Of a DNA stretch of 64,000 nt, positions 61,356 to 64,000 are shown piece after piece. Position 1 is the stretch's first letter. Each line of letters begins with the position of its first letter. This DNA is from an uncultured Fibrobacter sp. (GTDB taxonomy: Bacteria; Fibrobacterota; Fibrobacteria; Fibrobacterales; Fibrobacteraceae): NCBI RefSeq assembly GCF_900316465.1, contig NZ_ONDD01000001.1:181471-245470 (forward strand). The letters run 5' to 3'. Below the pieces are notes generated by a model that saw only the letters and a program-made list of their open reading frames with translations, was not told the origin of the DNA and did not search any database. A program made the translations under genes and the position numbers.

Positions 61356-61784
61356 TTAAAGTTCTACAACTTCAGGTTTCTGCGCGGCGTGCGGATGTTC
61401 GGCACCGGCATAAATTTTGAGCTTCTTGATCATCTTGTGACCGAGAGCGCTGTGCGGGAGCATGCCCCAGATGGCAGCTTCGAGCGGTGCAGTCGGGTGC
61501 TTTGCCATGAGGTCGGCAAAGTTGATCCAGCGTTCACCGGCGATGTGACCGGTGTGGTGGAAGTACTGCTTCTGCAGAGCCTTGTTGCCGGTAACAGCAA
61601 CTTTTTCAGCGTTGATCACAACCACGAAGTCGCCAGTGTCGACGTTCGGGGAGAAGATGGCCTTGTGCTTGCCCATCAGGAGCTTTGCAACTTCAGAGGC
61701 AACGCGACCCATAGGCTTTTCGGCGGCGTCCACAAGCTTCCACTTGCGTTCGACGTTCTTCGGGTTTACCGTAATGGTCTTCAT
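61356..61784 (-). CDS. rplM: Large ribosomal subunit protein uL13
   Basis: 142 residues. VNPKNVERKWKLVDAAEKPM, GRVASEVAKLLMGKHKAIFSP and the ALGHKMIKKLKIYAGAEHPH end are L13. ATG 61784 is the family start; AAAGG lies upstream. Precedes rpsI on the same strand. Upstream DNA has the 12-base direct repeat ATTGATATAGTT twice. Confidence 0.97.
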   Translation of the reverse strand: MKTITVNPKNVERKWKLVDAAEKPMGRVASEVAKLLMGKHKAIFSPNVDTGDFVVVINAEKVAVTGNKALQKQYFHHTGHIAGERWINFADLMAKHPTAPLEAAIWGMLPHSALGHKMIKKLKIYAGAEHPHAAQKPEVVEL

Positions 61785-61928
61785 GTAAATCCTTTTTGAG
61801 TTATTCCGGAGCAAAGTCGCCCCGCGAAATGCTGCGCTAAATTTAGAAGAAAAAATGCAGCTTTGCAAGGGTAAAAAAGTACGATTTTTCAAAAAATCCG
61901 CGTCATTTTAAGACTTTTTATTCTATCA

Positions 61929-61958
61929 ATTGATATAGTTGTAACGATTGATATAGTT
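61929..61958. promoter_or_regulatory. Direct repeat and palindrome upstream of rplM
   Basis: ATTGATATAGTT occurs at 61929-61940 and 61947-61958; TATCAATTGATA (61924-61935) is a perfect palindrome overlapping the first copy. About 140 bases upstream of the rplM start, so a promoter or regulator site is possible. Confidence 0.4.
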
Positions 61959-61987
61959 AAATTCATGTTTTGAGGTCATAAAACAAA

Positions 61988-62009
61988 CCCCGAAGCATTC
62001 GCTTCGGGG
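61988..62009 (-). terminator. Terminator after the GH10 xylanase gene
   Basis: CCCCGAAGC-ATTC-GCTTCGGGG with outer AAACAA/TTGTTT arms, 30 bases past the stop. A related hairpin lies at 63893-63916 behind the next xylanase-type gene. Confidence 0.88.
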
Positions 62010-62038
62010 TCCGTTGTTTGGTGTATTGAGTACTCTAA

Positions 62039-63823
62039 TTATCTCGTCACTCTTACAGACTGCATCTGGCCAGTGGTACGGCTGCGCAGGTAGTAGACGC
62101 CGGAGCTCTTCACAGCGCTAGAGGACTGGAGGATTTCCTTGGCGGCATCGAATCCGTAGGCAGTGAGCACACCCATGTGGACACCGTTCTGGTCGAACAC
62201 GTGGTAGTCCTGACGAGCGTTGTTGTCGAACTTGACATTCTGCTGCACGAACTGCGGTTCACCGGCATCGCCCTTCACGAAGTTGATGTAGTCGATGTCG
62301 AAGTATTCCTGAGTCACTTCCATGCGGAGGATATGCTTGCCGGCCGGGAGAGTCACCTTCTTGCTCACGTTGGAGAATTCGTCGTAGCTAGTTCCCGTGA
62401 CTTCGAAGTCGGCGAGAGCCTTGCCGTCGAGGGAGAGTGTGAATGCGCCCGTACCTTCAGTTGCGACAGAAGCTACAGCGGTGTATTCGCCTGCTTCGGC
62501 AACGTTGATGGTGTATTCGTACCAGTCACCGGTATTGTTGTAGCCGAGAGCAATGCCCGTGGCCTTCTTGTAAAGGTCGGCACCGGTATCCTTGCGGTAG
62601 TCGGAATCACCGTGATTTTCGCCATCGTCGGCATAAGAAGCGTTGCTCGTGCCGTCTTCGTTCTTGCCCTTGCCCGGAATGTCGAAGTCTTCGACTTCGA
62701 TCTTGCCCGGGACAGCGAGAGCTTCACCCTTGAACGGAGTCTGCGGTTCAGGTTCCACCGGAGTGATTTCGCCCGTAGGAAGGCCCGTCGTGTTCACGCC
62801 CTTGTTGCTCTTCAGGTATTCCTTGAGCCAAGTCATTGCCGGACGGTCCTTACCATCCCTGATGATACCGGAGTTACCGCCGGAGGTCCAAGTTGCACCG
62901 TAGATATAACCCCAGAGGGTGATACCGGCAATGTGTTCATTTTCCATGAAGTAGGAAATCTGCTGAGAGTAGCAGTTCTTCTGGTCGTTATCGTCGTTAG
63001 AGGCGATATCGTATTCAGAGATGAACATCGGCATCTGGGTTTTGTTCCAGATTTCTTCAATAGCGCTCTTGAGCGTATTGATGTTCAAGCAGGAACCGCC
63101 ACCGCCCTGGCCACCGGCCTGACCGCCGGAAACCTGCATGTCATGAGCCTGCAAGCCGTAAGCGTCAACCGGAGCACCAGCCTTTTTCAGCTTGTTGATG
63201 AGGTCGATACCTTCGTTCTTCTGCCACTGAACAGTGTTATAGTCGTTATAAATGAGGATTGCATCCGGCCAACGTTCACGAGCCATCTTGAATGCGGTCA
63301 CCACGAATTCGTAGTTGCCGTTATCGCCACCGAGAGCGGCGATGATGTTATTGTTGTTACCGTAGCCGGAGTGATAGCTGCCACCAGACTTGATAGCTTC
63401 GTTCACCACGTCGATCATTTCGAGGTCCGGATAATGCTTCTTGACAGCATCCATCCAGTTCGTGATGGCCGTCTTGGTATCGGCAGCGCTAAGGCCATTC
63501 AACCAGTTGGGGTACTGGGAGCCCCACACGAGAGCGTGGAACTTGAAGTGACCACCGTTCTGCTTTGCCCAGTTGTAGGCAGCGTCGCAACCACTCCAGT
63601 TGTAGTTGCCACGGGAGCCTTCGATAGAGGCCCACTTACATTCGTTTTCGGCCGTAATCTGGTTCCACAATTGCGTAAAGTCGCTGCGGACCTGGCCACG
63701 AGTTGTAATGTTACCGACGAACTTCGCTGCACCATCGGCCAAGCCGGGTCCCGCGAAGGAGAAAGTTGTTGCTGCAAGAGCAACAGCAGCAACTTTCGTT
63801 GCTGTAGAGATTATCTTTTTCAT
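62039..63823 (-). CDS. Secreted GH10 endo-xylanase with CBM6 and basic C-terminal tail
   Basis: 594 residues. Signal peptide to about 26 (ATTFSFA). GH10 (beta/alpha)8 catalytic domain about 27-340: acid/base Glu142 in DVVNEAIKSG, nucleophile Glu270 in MFISEYDIAS, WGYIYGATWTSG near the end. A linker is followed by a CBM6 (about 372-505, IEVEDFDIPG, YNNTGDWYEYTINV, DYINFV) that binds xylan or cellulose ends, then a C-terminal Fibrobacter-type region with YYLRSRTTGQMQSVRVTR. It cuts beta-1,4-xylan in plant walls. ATG 63823 fits AGGAT upstream; a GTG two codons earlier is possible. A perfect ATGGACA-ATA-TGTCCAT palindrome lies 29 bases upstream. A second enzyme of the same tail type follows upstream. 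Confidence 0.94.
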   Translation of the reverse strand: MKKIISTATKVAAVALAATTFSFAGPGLADGAAKFVGNITTRGQVRSDFTQLWNQITAENECKWASIEGSRGNYNWSGCDAAYNWAKQNGGHFKFHALVWGSQYPNWLNGLSAADTKTAITNWMDAVKKHYPDLEMIDVVNEAIKSGGSYHSGYGNNNNIIAALGGDNGNYEFVVTAFKMARERWPDAILIYNDYNTVQWQKNEGIDLINKLKKAGAPVDAYGLQAHDMQVSGGQAGGQGGGGSCLNINTLKSAIEEIWNKTQMPMFISEYDIASNDDNDQKNCYSQQISYFMENEHIAGITLWGYIYGATWTSGGNSGIIRDGKDRPAMTWLKEYLKSNKGVNTTGLPTGEITPVEPEPQTPFKGEALAVPGKIEVEDFDIPGKGKNEDGTSNASYADDGENHGDSDYRKDTGADLYKKATGIALGYNNTGDWYEYTINVAEAGEYTAVASVATEGTGAFTLSLDGKALADFEVTGTSYDEFSNVSKKVTLPAGKHILRMEVTQEYFDIDYINFVKGDAGEPQFVQQNVKFDNNARQDYHVFDQNGVHMGVLTAYGFDAAKEILQSSSAVKSSGVYYLRSRTTGQMQSVRVTR

Positions 63824-63851
63824 ATCCACACATCCTTTTTAGGGGATTGTC

Positions 63852-63868
63852 ATGGACAATATGTCCAT
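63852..63868. promoter_or_regulatory. Palindrome ATGGACA-ATA-TGTCCAT upstream of the xylanase gene
   Basis: Seven-base perfect inverted repeat with a three-base centre, about 30 bases before the start codon, a plausible operator or transcript hairpin. Confidence 0.45.
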
Positions 63869-63892
63869 AAAAGTGTAAACAAAAGGAAACAA

Positions 63893-63916
63893 GTCCCGGA
63901 ACATTCGCCCCGGGAC
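63893..63916 (-). terminator. Terminator after the partial paralogue at the right edge
   Basis: GTCCCGG..CCGGGAC, with the same AAACAA/TTGTTT outer arms and GGTGTATTGAG neighbour as the terminator at 61988, showing that the 3' flanks are duplicated. Confidence 0.8.
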
Positions 63917-63945
63917 CCGTTGTTTGGTGTATTGAGTTTTGAAAT

Positions 63946-64000
63946 TTACCTAGAAATTCTCACAGACTGCATTTTTCCGGTCCAGCGGTTACGCAGGTAG
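63946..64000 (-). CDS. C-terminal end of a second secreted enzyme (partial)
   Basis: Last 17 residues only, YLRNRWTGKMQSVRISR, nearly the same as the end of the xylanase (YYLRSRTTGQMQSVRVTR). The stop is TAA at 63946-63948. Probably a tandem paralogue or another exoenzyme with the same tail; the catalytic family cannot be seen. Confidence 0.75.
   Translation of the reverse strand, partial: YLRNRWTGKMQSVRISR

Overview
The window reads as chromosomal DNA from a Fibrobacter-type bacterium (Fibrobacterota; gut, cellulolytic, anaerobic, Gram-negative). Evidence: a lipoprotein with the Fibrobacter-specific major paralogous (FISUMP) domain, a secreted GH10-CBM6 xylanase with the basic C-terminal tail typical of Fibrobacter exoenzymes, several Ser-rich lipoproteins, futalosine-pathway menaquinone genes (mqnB, mqnD), PorV/PorQ-like outer-membrane proteins and a TonB-free-standing ExbB/ExbD-type machine. 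Nothing looks like phage, plasmid, CRISPR or an insertion sequence; no tRNA or rRNA gene was recognised.

Layout. 1-4079 (minus): mreB-mreC-mreD-mrdA, the rod-shape and wall-elongation operon; mrdA runs off the left edge. 4130-17000 (minus): a large envelope locus with a small lipoprotein, an outer-membrane protein, an AgmX/TonB-type protein, two ExbD-like subunits, one TolQ/ExbB-like subunit, a 1296-residue TPR protein, a beta-barrel/TPR protein and a beta-helix/OmpA protein. Together they look like a proton-driven trans-envelope machine. 17196-25596: a histone-H1-like protein, mqnB-mqnD, a PfkB kinase, tyrS, two tandem small outer-membrane proteins, a NifA-shaped regulator lacking the sigma-54 contact motif, yqeY and rpsU. 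25807-34548: SPOR lipoprotein, glk, a three-FKBP foldase, a PorV-like porin with an inserted beta-propeller, rsmG and a barrel-like hypothetical. 34645-44202: Nudix/nitrilase pair, queH with a small membrane protein, aminotransferase, YgiQ radical SAM protein, prmA, a catalytically altered Fic protein, pyrH. 44326-48100: M6-type secreted protease, FISUMP lipoprotein, then a 760-base island of small palindromic repeats. 48101-51729: etfB-etfA-acyl-CoA dehydrogenase operon. 51844-58181: GNAT enzyme, two paralogous Ser-rich lipoproteins and a large EAL/pseudo-receiver protein. 58182-61784: rplM-rpsI // rpsB-tsf with a flavodoxin-like gene inserted on the other strand. 62039-64000: GH10 xylanase and the last codons of a tandem paralogue.

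Most unusual observations: the envelope motor locus with one ExbD copy lacking the proton-relay Asp; rpsI that seems to start at AUC; tsf that has no stop codon and reads through its own terminator into a lipoprotein gene; a Fic protein with catalytic His replaced by Arg; an 83-base, three-hairpin interspersed repeat whose copies show compensatory base changes; and a candidate small RNA upstream of prmA that shares a 17-base palindrome with the leader of the queH operon.

Limits: all family assignments are by eye from protein sequence motifs; no database search, folding program or expression data was available.
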